A DNA stretch of 64,000 bases from Zelopaecilomyces penicillatus (lineage: Eukaryota; Ascomycota; Sordariomycetes; Hypocreales; Pseudodiploosporaceae): the NCBI GenBank assembly GCA_005765155.1, contig VCCP01000002.1, positions 4,712,001 through 4,776,000 on the forward strand, in the 5' to 3' direction. Positions 45,098 through 56,083 of this stretch are shown piece by piece; positions within the stretch are counted from its first letter, which is position 1; every line of letters begins with the position of its first letter. The position numbers and the translations under genes are program-made. The notes under the pieces are model-generated. The model searched no databases, was not told the origin of the DNA, and saw only the letters and a list, made by a program, of their open reading frames with translations.

Positions 45098-46164
45098 GCC
45101 CCGAGCTGTAGCCCTGCCGCCATTGATTCGTACCACGGAGATGTAGTATGAAACAGCAACTGGCGGCATTTGGAGCACAGAAAATGATCCTGGAGTGCTC
45201 ATTAAACCAGGGAACTGCATGAACTGAGATCTGTGTACTTCTCTCTCAAGCTGCTACTTTGCAGAAATCAAAGTTTTTTCTCCTTTTTCTTTCTTTTTTA
45301 TCCGTTCACGTCGGTCGTCGTACTTTGACGCTGGAGTACCTTAAAAAATCGAAAAGGCACTATACTGCCAGTGTCACGCGAATTCATTACGTGCGCCATC
45401 CACTAACGTCAGCCGCAAGCACCAAGACTTGCCCAAAACGGCAGATTTAGCTGCGGGGCCGTTGGCGCATGCATGCAGCAGACTCACAACCTGGGGAATC
45501 CGCGGGGACGGAAACACAGAAGGGACTTTCGTCATCCGGAGAGATGGGGCAGCCTGTTAAAAGGGGCGCTGCTGAATTATTAAACGCATGAACGAACATT
45601 AATCCATGGGGTTCGTTTTGACTCCATCCTTGGTGCGCTAAGAATGGCGACGTGCCCATTCGCTTGGCACAGAGCTAACAACATCATCAAAAGCATAGGA
45701 GGTTTATTCCATACAGGAATCAAGGCGTGACTCCGTCTGACATTTAGCATCTCCTTCCTTCACACCCTTTGGACGATCGGTTGCTGAGGTTCGGATGTCG
45801 GAACTATCGATAGTCCATCTGTTTGCGTGTTAGGTAGGGGAATGAAATGACTCCGCCGGCTAGCTCGGACATGCATGATGAATTAATAACAAGGGCAACT
45901 ATGCTTGCCAAGCAAAAGCTCCAACAAACTCCGCCATTAGCGGAGCGGAGAACAGCCAACAGGTTTCGATTGACTTCGTCAGCATGTTTTGTGTGCAGAA
46001 GAGAAGAGCTCCCGGCGTGTGGGTCAATGTCGTAATCGAAGGGTTTGTCAAACAAAAGCCTTGAGTTGCCGCCGTTGGCATCTTGAAAGAATTTGTCCCT
46101 TTTCTGTATATCAACGTGAAATCCGACGACATAATCCTAGACGTATACGAGTATTTTTGCGATA
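45098..46164. other. 1.07-kb intergenic region
   Basis: Holds the 3' flank of the M20 gene and the promoter of the membrane acyltransferase. Short frames only; no feature recognised. Confidence 0.4.
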
Positions 46165-47835
46165 ATGAACCCTCTCTTGGGTGGTTCGCCCCTGGACTCG
46201 CCGCCATCCGATAATGCCAACTCCTCGACCAAACCACAAGACAATGGCTACCGCTACGATACTTTTGCTCAACGCAATGTCTCGACAACCGCACATCATC
46301 CACCGAGCCATCCTCAGCCAGGGGATCCAGAAGCAACAGCAGCGGCGGCTGCTTTGAAGCCCGGCACGCGGGCTCTTGCGCCGGACCTGTTGCGAGGTTT
46401 GCTCATGGTCATCATGGCCCTCGACCATGTGGCTGTGATGTTCCACACCTGGGAACACGGCACCGGCCGCAAAGGCGAAAACGACGGCGCCGTCGTTACC
46501 CACTGGAACAAACCCGTTGCCTATGTCGTTCGCACACTCACGCACCTGTGCGGTTCTGGCTTCACCTTCCTGATGGGCATGGGCGTCGTATACCTGTCGC
46601 AATCCCGCACCGACAAGCTCGGCTGGTCAGCATTGCGCTTGACTCGGTACTATGCCACGCGCACTGCTGTCCTCACTGCTGTCACTGTTTTGATGGGCTC
46701 GGTCTTCACAGGCGGCAAGGTATGGTTTCTCAATATGGTGCTGTTTGCGCTGGCTGTCGATTATTTTCTGGCGGGTCTGCTGTGGTTGGTGATTGATAGG
46801 ACAGAGGGGGTTCTTACTCGGTTGCTGGTGACGAAGGTTCTCGCGCGCGTAGGGAAAACACTGAGCTCTACATATTCTGATGGTGGAGATGGTGATGATT
46901 ATGATGACGATGATGAGGGGGCTGGTGTCGCCCGGCCATTGCTTCCTGGTCGTGTGGATCGGGTTGATGGTAGGGAGACGTTGGCGGCGACCATCTCATG
47001 GCATACCCACAACGCCGTTTTGGTCGTATTGAGCTTCATCACCATCTTTTGGAATATCTGGCTCTCTGAAGACAATGGCCACTGCAAAACCCACACTTCA
47101 ACAGCCCAAACAAGCACGGCCACAGCTACCGCCACGCAGAGCCCGCTTCTTCGCATCTGGTTCTGGCCAGTCATAGAGGGCGGCATCATGTCTGGCTTCC
47201 CGCCCATGGCATGGCTGTCCTTTGCCATTCTTGGTCTTCTTTACGGCCGAATCATGATGGCAAAACCATGGACCCGCGCAACCTCCACCGCCGGCCACAT
47301 TTCCGCCGGTTTGCTGTTCTCGCTCTTCTTTGTGTTGACCAGAGTCCTGCATTTTGGAAACCTATCCGAAGGTTGCCTTCGTACGCCGGAGCACGCCGAA
47401 CATCCAGAGAGAAACCAATACTTGGCCACGCCGGCTTCGTTCTTCTACATCATCACATACCCTCCCGATGTTGCCTACTGGGCTTTGACTATGGCCGGGA
47501 ATCTGTTCTTGCTCGCCGGCTTTGGTGCGATTCCTAAGCGTATCGCAGCTCGGTTCACGATGCTGCTCGACTTTGGCACAACAGCCCTCTTTTTCTACGT
47601 TGTCCATATGGGTGTCATCTTTGCTCTGAGTCTCATACTCATCCCGCTTATTGGAGTGGACACGGGCCTGCCGGATGAGATGCACCCAGGTGCAGGCACC
47701 GCTCAGGGGATTCTCAACATTCCATTATACTTTGCCCTATGGGTTGTCGTGCTGCTCATCATGTGGCCTATATGCCGCCGCTACAGCAGATTCAAAAGCA
47801 CAAAGCATCCTGATTCATTATGGCGTTTCTTTTGA
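46165..47835 (+). CDS. HGSNAT/DUF1624-like membrane acyltransferase
   Basis: An intronless 556-aa polytopic membrane protein. A hydrophilic, Pro/Ser-rich N-terminus of about 70 residues leads to APDLLRGLLMVIMALDHVAV, the RG.(2-4)M...DH signature of heparan-alpha-glucosaminide N-acetyltransferase-like (DUF1624) proteins. About ten hydrophobic segments follow, for example FTFLMGMGVVYLS, MVLFALAVDYFLAGLLWLVI and FFYVVHMGVIFALSLILIPL. Between the fourth and fifth lies a cytosolic or lumenal insert with an acidic run (GDGDDYDDDDEG, about 241-252). Family members transfer acetyl groups across membranes (family knowledge). The fungal substrate is unknown. The catalytic His is presumed to be in the ALDHV motif. 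Confidence 0.8.
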   Translation: MNPLLGGSPLDSPPSDNANSSTKPQDNGYRYDTFAQRNVSTTAHHPPSHPQPGDPEATAAAAALKPGTRALAPDLLRGLLMVIMALDHVAVMFHTWEHGTGRKGENDGAVVTHWNKPVAYVVRTLTHLCGSGFTFLMGMGVVYLSQSRTDKLGWSALRLTRYYATRTAVLTAVTVLMGSVFTGGKVWFLNMVLFALAVDYFLAGLLWLVIDRTEGVLTRLLVTKVLARVGKTLSSTYSDGGDGDDYDDDDEGAGVARPLLPGRVDRVDGRETLAATISWHTHNAVLVVLSFITIFWNIWLSEDNGHCKTHTSTAQTSTATATATQSPLLRIWFWPVIEGGIMSGFPPMAWLSFAILGLLYGRIMMAKPWTRATSTAGHISAGLLFSLFFVLTRVLHFGNLSEGCLRTPEHAEHPERNQYLATPASFFYIITYPPDVAYWALTMAGNLFLLAGFGAIPKRIAARFTMLLDFGTTALFFYVVHMGVIFALSLILIPLIGVDTGLPDEMHPGAGTAQGILNIPLYFALWVVVLLIMWPICRRYSRFKSTKHPDSLWRFF

Positions 47836-48135
47836 TCAATGGTAGACGGGGGGGTTATGGCTGCTCTATTTTCGCAGATGGACTTTCGTCTTCTCTCTAC
47901 CACTCTGTTGAGGACTGAGGGTCTCCTATCTGTTTACTTTTCATTTCAGCGTAATGATAAAAAAGATATGGAATCATGAAATTCGCCAGGAGGATAGTTC
48001 ATATGCATTGCTATGACGTTACCAGCCATCTCCCACATATTCAATATTCATCTAGTGTACATAACCCATGTCTAAACTGTATCTCTAATACTACAATACA
48101 GGCATTATTCTATAATGGCTCAATGCCCAGCGCAT
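47836..48135. other. convergent 3' flanks
   Basis: 300 bp between the convergent acyltransferase and ankyrin genes. It should hold both terminators. No gene. Confidence 0.4.
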
Positions 48136-50470
48136 CTAGTTCATGAAATGCCGTTGAAACCAATTGGGACGGCGCTCCTTCTGATGGTCCTTCTTCTGAT
48201 GGTCCTTCTTCTGATGGTCCTTCTTCTGATGGTCCTTCTTCTCATGCTCTTTCTCCTGATGTTGCTCATCCCACTTCTTCTCAGATCTTCTCAACGTCGC
48301 TGCCGCATCCCAATACTCCCATTTCTGCGCGACGTCTCTTGGCGTTTTCCCCTTGCGGGTTTTGATTGTTGGATCAGCGCCGCAGTCTCGCAGAGTCCTA
48401 ATCACCTCGCGGCGCTCCTCGTCAGTGTTTTCCGCCGACCTGGCAGCGTAATGCAACGGTGTTCGTCCATCTGACGTCTGGGCGTTGGGATCAGCGCCGC
48501 CTCTCTCAATAAGCATTTCAACAGTCGCTGCGGAAGCGTAGCGGGCGGCTAGATGAATAGGCATGCATCCGCCGTCTGCGCGGGCATGGACGTTAGCACC
48601 GCGGTCAAGGAGGAGCATCGCGACCGCCATGTGATCACGCTCTGAGGCGAGGTGAAGAGCAGTGAGTGCTCGGGTATCACATGAGTTGACGGGGACCTGT
48701 CGTAGTGCTTTGGCAACCTCGTTCAGATCACCGTCCCAAGCGGCATCGAGCAGCAACTCTTGGGCTTTTTGTTGCGGATCAATATTAGCCTCTGAAAGTC
48801 GCCGTAAATCGCTGTCCTCCCTGGACCCAGAAAGGTTCGCCGGATAACGCTGAGAGGATGGTAGCGGCATGGTAGCTTCAGTTTCCACTTTTGGATTTTC
48901 TTTAGCCGGACTTTGGTCTTCTTTTTCACTTTCAGCCGCGGATGAGGCCACTGGAGACTCGAAGATTTTTGAAGTTGGCTCTGGCTCGGTGTTTGTAGAC
49001 CTGTCCTGTTTTGAGGTCTTGATAGTCTCTGTCTCTGTTTTTGATGTATTCGGGGTGTTTGTTTGAGTGGTGTTATCCGTTACTTTCTGCGTCTCTTTTT
49101 GGCGTGCGCTTCCTGTAGACGGAGGAGGAGTAGGGGGTTTAAGAGGTGTACTTGGACTAGATGCTGGATGGGATGTTGGAGGTGTTGGCTTTTTTAGAGC
49201 TCGCCTTCATGAAGTCAGTATAATTTATAGTAAATATTTGAAAGTGGATAATCACTTACGCATAGATATTGGCCATGAGTGTTGTTAGCTCCGTGAGTTG
49301 CTGCTGTAACTCAGCATCTGCATCCCTGACCTGATCCTCCCCTTCGTTCTTGTAATTGTACGAGCGCCAGAATTCCTCAAGGCGGTGCATAGCTGTTCCC
49401 TCTTGTTGCTCGGCGCGGTTTGTGAAACCTGAGAGAAGCTTTGTCATCTTCCTCAGCGTTTGACTTGTTCCGTCTATGGCGTCTTGAATCTGCTCCTTGA
49501 GCATCTGTCCGGACTCATCATCAAGAAGATCGGGCCTGGCCCTTAGGCTGCTCTGAATCTGCTGGATGGTGTCACGAGCTGTGCTGACTCTTGTGGAGAG
49601 CACCTGAATCTCTTCCGGAGCACCGTTGACATTCTGGAACCACTCGGCCCATTGCTTCGCCTTATCCGCGTGTTTGGCAAGCTCCTTTACACTTGCGTAG
49701 GTGGCAAACGTGGATGGAAAACCGCCCAGTATGCCGTTTGATCCGTGAGCTGCATGAGTCGAGGGTGAGGTGGCAGGTTTGCTTGGGCGTCCATGTGAAT
49801 TTACATCCGGTCGTGTTTGTGATGGAGGGCGAGAAGGACGACCATGGCCCGAGGCTACTGGCTGATGATTTGCAGTTGCATTATCCTTTTTTGGTTGCGG
49901 CCTGTACCTTGGTGGAGTGGGTGACCTGTGTTTGCCAGAGTGCCTAGAAGAGGATGTCCGTTGCGGTCTAGGGGAGTTTGGATGGGGCTGGTTTGAAGAA
50001 CGACCTGGCCTCTCATGGACGCTGTCTCTCTGATGAGGGCGTGATGGTAATGCTGAACTCGCAGATAAGTGCGTGGGGCGTGTGAGTGAGGATGAAGAGT
50101 ATCGCCGGCGTTGAGGCGATGGACGACGACGCTCAGGTCGATCCTCTCGAGGAGAAGCCCGGCGAGACTGAGGCGAGATGGAGCTACGATATGTACTCCT
50201 CCTCCTCGGCGGACTGCGCTCTCTCCTGGACGTTGAAGTTATCGGCGGTGTTCTTCGTGCGGATTCATGGGACCTTGAGACTCTGTTCACAGGCGGTTTC
50301 AAAGATCCAGTAGTTGGTATGTTTCCGCTGGAGCTCACCGGCCTACCCCTCTGAGAAAGTCTAGATACCAATTTTGTCGGACGGGCCTCATCGCGATGGT
50401 GACTGGAGAACAGTGAAGGCGTCGCTATCTTGGTTGTTGAGCTTGATCTGACAGGTAGCTTTCGAGGCAT
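48136..50470 (-). CDS. SR-rich, STAND-like helical and ankyrin-repeat protein
   Basis: Two exons, 49260..50470 and 48136..49204, give 759 aa. The 55-nt intron (donor GTAAGT) joins two long frames that would otherwise look like separate genes. The N-terminal 240 residues are Arg/Ser/Pro-rich (RRERSPPRRRSTYRSS, SPREDRPERRRPSPQRRR). Residues about 255-400 form a helical block with AEWFQNVNGAPEEIQVLSTR, LRKMTKLLSGF and EFWRSYNY. Its pattern resembles the HeLo/STAND N-terminal domain of fungal NLR-like proteins. A Pro/Thr-rich linker follows. Ankyrin repeats occupy about 545-710 (TALHLASERDHMAVAMLLLD, PIHLAARYASAATVEMLI, RTPLHYAARS, GKTPRDVAQKW). The tail has (KKDHQ)4 encoded by a 15-bp minisatellite. 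No nucleotide-binding domain is present. A role in recognition or incompatibility is inference only. Confidence 0.82.
48181..48240. repeat. 15-bp coding minisatellite, four units
   Basis: Four perfect tandem units CTGATGGTCCTTCTT on the + strand encode KKDHQ pentapeptides on the minus strand near the C-terminus of the ankyrin protein. Degenerate half units flank them. Not a CRISPR array. Confidence 0.95.
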
Positions 50471-51862
50471 TTTTGCGACAAAACTACATTAATTTGGCAG
50501 GATAAGACTAGACGAGACGAGGCCATTCGCGCCGGCGACCTGCCCATATCAATGCCATGGGCCCTGGAGGCCTTCCGGCCAGAACGGCTGGCGACTGCGC
50601 ATGCCTGGTCAGCACGAGGTGCGGATGGTGTGACGCCATGTGCACGCGATCAGCCTGCATGTGGAGGTTGACGAGGATTGGGCTTCGTATGTCTGCCCAC
50701 AGGCAGCCAGCCGAGTGACTCTGAATGTGTAAGAACACCCAAGGCTCCAGCCACACCGTGGCGCCAGCCCTGCCTTGGAGGACTGCCATCGATACGATTC
50801 ACAAAATGTCGGAAGATATTGATTCTTTAATTTTACTAGAAGCTTATGCCAGAATTCATCAAACCATTTTCGAGCTATGAGATCTGATCAACAAACCCTG
50901 GGTCGAGCCGTGTGTTGGTGCTCTCGCAAGGCAAGTTCGTTCGCATCTTGCAGTGAGTTAGTAGGCTGCCTCACAGCGTTGCAACTTGCAAACCACCTCA
51001 AAATAGGCAGCACAGCCCCAATGAGCAACATTCAGGCAAGAGGTTAGGATGCAAACGGCATGATAAACAGGCAGAACTGTTTACTGGGTGGTAGCGACAT
51101 CTTCACAAGGATAAACTTGTCTTACGCAACTCTATTCACGTCAAGTGAGGCTCTTGGCAGTCGAGTATTGTTGTAGAGGGATGCTACTGTTGCACGAGTT
51201 TGGGTGCGCACCATAAACTTGGGAGCAACAGTCATATCGAACTTATACCTTGATCTGATAAGTGGTCTCCATACCCTACACTTATACTTTGATAGGGGAA
51301 AATATCAAATTGGCTACCTATATTAAAGCGGAGCTTTTTAAGCTGTCATCTACTGCCAAGAAGGATGGCATGTGTGCCACCACCCAATAACCGTTGACCA
51401 TAAATCAAGAAATGCGTACCTTCCTTTCAACATGAAAAGAAAAATTGAAATACATTGCTCAAATATAGATTCTTTGTTCCGATTCTCATTTTGCTCATCA
51501 ATAATTCTAAAACCTCCGGAATCACCTGCGGCCGGCTTCAGGAACCATGGAACCGCATATCTATGACGCATAATTAGTATCCGCATTACCCAAATCTGTC
51601 AACAGCCCACCATCGCCCGCACGTCAGTTCCATCATCACGAATGTCATATTGACGTTGACAGCTCCACTAGCTAATGCGATGCAAAATCACGACGTCATC
51701 TACCAAGCATTTACAGGCATCAAATTTTGATAAAATGGGCAGTCAATACGCTCTTGATGCTCAGGTTCAGATGCAGTATCTATAATGTTATACTGATTCT
51801 TTCAAAGCCTCTACGATAGCAAAAATAACAATAACAAAGAAACAACAGAGACCAAGAACATC
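50471..51862. other. 1.4-kb divergent intergenic region
   Basis: Lies between the ankyrin gene (-) and the alcohol dehydrogenase gene (+). It is GC-balanced at the left and AT-rich at the right. No gene is supported; it should hold both promoters. Confidence 0.4.
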
Positions 51863-53463
51863 ATGGCTACTTCAAAGGCAGCTTATATGGCCGAAAGGGC
51901 CATTGGCCATGACGACAATGCCATCATTCAGCAAGATGTGGCCAATTACCAGCAAATCGGCGAAGAAAACGAGACTATGATGGCCCTGACCTGGACCGGC
52001 AAAAACAAAGTAGTAATGGGTTCGTTCTCCCTCTAAATACCTCTCTCTCGTCCATTGAAGCTGGTATAGCTTGTATTAACAATCTCTCTCTTCTTTCGTT
52101 GTTTGGCTTCTCAGCCCAAGTCCCCAAGCCCAAAATTCTTGAGGATCGCGACGTCATACTCAAAGTCACTGGTAGCACCGTTTGCGGATCAGACCTCCAT
52201 TTGCTTCACGGTACCGTTGTTCAGATGTCTGCAGGGGACATTCTCGGCCACGAGTTCTGCGGCGTCGTTGAGCAAGTCGGACCTGCGGCATCGGGGATTC
52301 AGGTTGGCAAGCGTTATGTCGCATCGTTTCAGATTGCATGTGGAGATTGCTTCTACTGCAAGCAGAAGCTTTCCTCGCAGTGCGAAAAGACGAATTCCAA
52401 CACTACTGCAAAGGGCATGTATGGAGGCAGGACGGCCGGCATGTTTGGATATTCTCACTTTACCGGCGGATTTGCTGGTGGCCAGGCTGAATACGTTCGC
52501 GTACCGCTCGGTGATGTGAATCTTTTGAAGATCCCTGATGATGTTCCGGATGAAAAGGGTACGTTTGATGCCGAAGGTGTGCCTTTTCAAAACTGTACTG
52601 ACCAGAACATTTGATGTGCAGCTCTTTACCTTTCTGATGTGCTCGCCACATCTTACAACGCTGTCAAAGACACAGCCATATATCCTGGAGACGAGGTGGC
52701 CATCTTCGGCGCCGGTCCCATTGGACAAATGGTAGGCATCTTCGCGCTCGGTGAGGGCGCCTCCAAGATCATCTTTGTCGACACAGAACCACGCCTCTCT
52801 TTCGTGAAAGGGAGGTTCCCAGCCGAGCACAGGAACAAGCTTCACCTCGTGGACTACAAGCAGCTCTCATCGGGTATCACTTCCAAAGAGACAGTCGTCA
52901 GCAAGCTCAAAGAATTATGTGGAGGACGAGGACCTGATGCCGCGATTGAGTGCGCTGCGGGTGAATACCCTAAAGGGTGGCTACACTGGATGGAGATGGC
53001 AGTTGGTGCAGAGACCGATACGAGTGAGATTCTGAATGAGATGGTTGAGGGAGTTCGCAACTATGGTCGTTGCGGAATCACTGGAGTTTATGTCGCATAT
53101 GTATGCCATCCCGTCGTCCCCTTATCGATTCTGATTCTCAAAACGCCCCATTACAAAAAACTAACGATGTGGTTAATCCATTAGACAAACCATTTCAATA
53201 TCGGTTCTCTCATGCAGCGAGGCATCCGCCTCATCGGAAACGGCCAAGCGCCTGTTCACAAATACTGGCATGAGCTGCTGGAAATGATCCAAAAGGGTGA
53301 ACTTAATCCTCTGCAAATGGTTTCTCACCGAGTCCGGCTCGAAGATCTTGACAAGGTGTACTACAAGTTTGAAAAGAGGGAGGACAGCATGCAAAAAGTG
53401 TTTGTCGAGACCAAGTTCTCTTTCCCTAGAGCTCAGGGGTCTCCTGAGACGACAATCTACTGA
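51863..53463 (+). CDS. zinc-dependent alcohol dehydrogenase (MDR family)
   Basis: Four exons, 51863..52019, 52115..52558, 52622..53100 and 53185..53463, give 452 aa. After an N-terminal extension of about 45 residues, the MDR core shows VTGSTVCGSDLHLLHG (catalytic Cys), GDILGHEFCGVVEQVG (His-Glu) and the structural zinc lobe ACGDCFYCKQKLSSQC. The cofactor loop is EVAIFGAGPIGQMVGI (GxGPxG) with an acidic residue in IIFVDTEPR, consistent with NAD. The C-terminal part MQRGIRLIGNGQAPVHKYWH fits the glutathione-dependent formaldehyde dehydrogenase-like branch. Such fungal enzymes are usually annotated as ADH or FDH-like without a proven substrate. There is no signal peptide. All three introns use GT-AG sites and keep phase. 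Confidence 0.9.
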
Positions 53464-54115
53464 GTCGCTTGGAAGCATAATGAATTACAACAACGTCTGT
53501 AAAACACTCATTTAAGTAGTATTTTGACTTAATTTGCGGATAATGTTTTTATTAAAATTAGCTTATAACTCTTACGATTTTGGATTAGTTTTGAATGAGA
53601 TTGAGATTCACCAAGTACATACTGGTTAATCTAGGCATGTCAGTTTCCATCAAATGTTTAGGACAATAAGGGGCTTCCGTGCTGCCACATTCATTGTGCA
53701 TTTAAATACGCCATTGTAGTTCCTTTTTTGTAATTCTTCTCTAAATGGATCCTATGTTTCTTCGTCTTAAAGAGTCAAAACGTTTCATAATTTTATTTGC
53801 ATTAAGTAGGGTGGTGAAGATTGAATGAGTAAATGTGTAATGATGCTCCAGCACTGCTTCAGTGAGATACTCACCATTACAGAGGACTGAGCCCTGAAGT
53901 TCAATTCAATATAGCGCGGAGCGAGTTGCTGTTAAGCTTAACCCCCCCTGAAACCGCTCGTAAAGCATTCCGGCCGAAATCTAGGTCGTGATGTTGCGTG
54001 GCCTTTGTACTAAATTGTTCATCAGATTATGGCAGTTGGGCTACAGTTTAAAAACATCACAAGCTGCCTCACCTCAACGCTTGATCTCTCTCAGAACGGC
54101 CTCATCGCGTCCGCC
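53464..54115. other. intergenic, RFT1 promoter
   Basis: 652 bp of AT-rich sequence between the ADH stop and the RFT1 start. An in-frame ATG at 54029 would lengthen RFT1 by 29 residues. No other feature. Confidence 0.4.
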
Positions 54116-56083
54116 ATGTCGCCCAATTCAAAGAATCATGCCTCCAAAGGCCCAGAAATCAGCGAGAAAACTGGAAAACCTACTCCATCAACCAACAGCA
54201 ACCCGTCCATGATCAAAGGAGCATCCCTGCTCATCATCCTTCAACTCGTCTCCCGCCTCATCACATTTGTCGCCAACCAACTCCTCCTGCGCTTCCTCAC
54301 CGCGCCTCTTCTAGGTCTCTCCACCCAGCTTGAAGTCTACTATCTGTCAATTTTGTTCTTCGCACGTGAGAGTCTGCGCGTCGCCATCCAACGACAGGGC
54401 ATCTCTGGCGCAGCTGCCAACGCCACAGCGAAGAGCGGCAAAGACAGGAGCAAAGACGATGGCGACGGCGACAGTGTACAGCGAATGGAGGACCAGGCTG
54501 TGGTCAACTTGGGATTTCTCGCCATCGGCCTCGGAAGCATTGTGAGTGTTGGTTTGGGATGGATGTACCTAGCCTACGCCAGTCCTTCGACTCTTCAGAC
54601 GCCTCATCTCGTTCACTCACTATGGTTATATGGCATTGCTGCCATGATTGAGCTCTTGTCAGAACCCTGCTTTGTCTTGATGCAAACGCGCCTTCAGTTC
54701 GGTACCCGAGCCGCGGCAGAGTCTATTGCCACATTCCTTCGATGCATCGTAGTCTTCGGAGCTGCCCTGTCGGCATCAAGGCTTCAGCTCGACTTTGGCG
54801 TGCTTCCGTTTGCCCTCGGTCAGCTATCTTACGGGATCTCGTTGCTGGCCGTCTACCTCTTCTCAGGTTATCGTCTCGCTGCTGCCACCGGGTTTTCACT
54901 GCTCCCGAAGCCTCTATCAACTGGCCAAAATCAGGGGCTGTTCTTGTGGTCTTACTTCTATATGCCTACCGTCAGTCTCGCCAGCAGTATGATGGCTCAA
55001 AGTGTGGTGAAGCACCTTCTCACCCAAGGAGATACATTTCTCATTTCCTTACTTTCAACCCCGGAAGTGCAAGGCGTTTATGCACTCGCCAACAATTACG
55101 GTGGTCTTCTCGCCCGCTTACTCTTCCAGCCTGTCGAGGAAAGCAGCCGAAGCTACTTCTCGCGCCTGCTCTCATCTGGAGACAAATCGTCTGCAGGCTC
55201 ATCTGCAGCCATGCAAGAGGCCAAACGAAATTTGAATACCCTTCTCCGTCTCTATCTACTACTCTCCTCTGTCATCATTAGTATCGGCCCATTTGCAGCC
55301 CCACCACTTCTTTCCATCGTTGCAGGTAAACGCTGGACCGGCTCAGGGGCTGGTGATGTTTTAGGCACTTACTGCTTTTACATCCCATTTCTCGCTTTGA
55401 ATGGAATTACCGAAGCCTTTGTCGCATCAGTTGCCTCGGAGGCCGAAGTTCACAAGCAATCTGTCTGGATGGGCGCCTTCTCCGTCGCCTTTGCTGGGGC
55501 GGCTTTCCTCTTCATGTGGGTACTACCACTTGGTGCCGAGGGACTAGTCTTCGCCAACATTATCAACATGTTATGTCGCATTATTTGGAGTGTCTTCTTT
55601 ATCACGCGCTATTTCAGAAGAAACAATATTGAATTTTCGCCCATGGAATTGCTTCCCGGTGGCACTATAGCGGCGTCACTATCTACTCTGATAGTTCTAC
55701 AACAGCTCAAGGTACTTGAAAATGCTACAGACCGGCCAGTTGCAACGCTCATAAAGATTGCTGGCTCTGCTGGGCCGTTGCTTCTTCTTATGTACGTAAT
55801 CATTGCTTTATGCTACATTTTATCTATCCATCTGACCATGGCAGTGCGTTCATCGAGCGCAAGTTTCTCCTTCAATGTTTCCGCTCGGTCCGTGGACGGA
55901 AATCGGCTTGAAGAAACCGACCAACTAATAGAATCATCCCGTAATCAACAAATTAATCAATCAAAAGTAATCTTAGTAGCCTTCTGGTTCATGTCGACAT
56001 CCTTGAAAAAGGAGCCGTACATATCGTGTGTCTTCTTCTTCACAACGGTGCCAAATTTCAGAAGCTCGTCCGGAACGGGCTGA
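54116..56083 (+). CDS. RFT1: RFT1-like ER lipid-linked oligosaccharide protein
   Basis: An intronless 655-aa protein, start taken at MSPNSKNHASKGP (an upstream in-frame ATG exists at 54029). RFT1 marks are ASLLIILQLVSRLITFVANQ with LLLRFLTAPLLGLSTQLEVY and the following FFARESLRVAIQRQ. Further marks are LSEPCFVLMQTRLQFGTRAA, KHLLTQGDTFLISLLSTPEV and QGVYALANNYGGLLARLLFQ then PVEESSRSYF. About 12-14 membrane segments are present. RFT1 is an ER protein needed for N-glycan precursor assembly, long described as a Man5 lipid translocator, though this direct role is disputed (literature knowledge). Its last 127 nt overlap the 3' coding end of DBP3 on the other strand, so the C-terminal 40 residues (FWFMSTSLKKEPYISCVFFF and on) are the shadow of that gene. 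An intron near 55965 that removes this tail is possible. Confidence 0.9.
   Translation: MSPNSKNHASKGPEISEKTGKPTPSTNSNPSMIKGASLLIILQLVSRLITFVANQLLLRFLTAPLLGLSTQLEVYYLSILFFARESLRVAIQRQGISGAAANATAKSGKDRSKDDGDGDSVQRMEDQAVVNLGFLAIGLGSIVSVGLGWMYLAYASPSTLQTPHLVHSLWLYGIAAMIELLSEPCFVLMQTRLQFGTRAAAESIATFLRCIVVFGAALSASRLQLDFGVLPFALGQLSYGISLLAVYLFSGYRLAAATGFSLLPKPLSTGQNQGLFLWSYFYMPTVSLASSMMAQSVVKHLLTQGDTFLISLLSTPEVQGVYALANNYGGLLARLLFQPVEESSRSYFSRLLSSGDKSSAGSSAAMQEAKRNLNTLLRLYLLLSSVIISIGPFAAPPLLSIVAGKRWTGSGAGDVLGTYCFYIPFLALNGITEAFVASVASEAEVHKQSVWMGAFSVAFAGAAFLFMWVLPLGAEGLVFANIINMLCRIIWSVFFITRYFRRNNIEFSPMELLPGGTIAASLSTLIVLQQLKVLENATDRPVATLIKIAGSAGPLLLLMYVIIALCYILSIHLTMAVRSSSASFSFNVSARSVDGNRLEETDQLIESSRNQQINQSKVILVAFWFMSTSLKKEPYISCVFFFTTVPNFRSSSGTG

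Noticed and set aside
48181..48240. Possible CRISPR-like repeat array
   Set aside because: Direct 15-bp tandem units without spacers, inside a eukaryotic coding exon.
48115..48474. Leu/Met-rich plus-strand frame over the minisatellite
   Set aside because: Antisense shadow of the KKDHQ repeat of the ankyrin gene.
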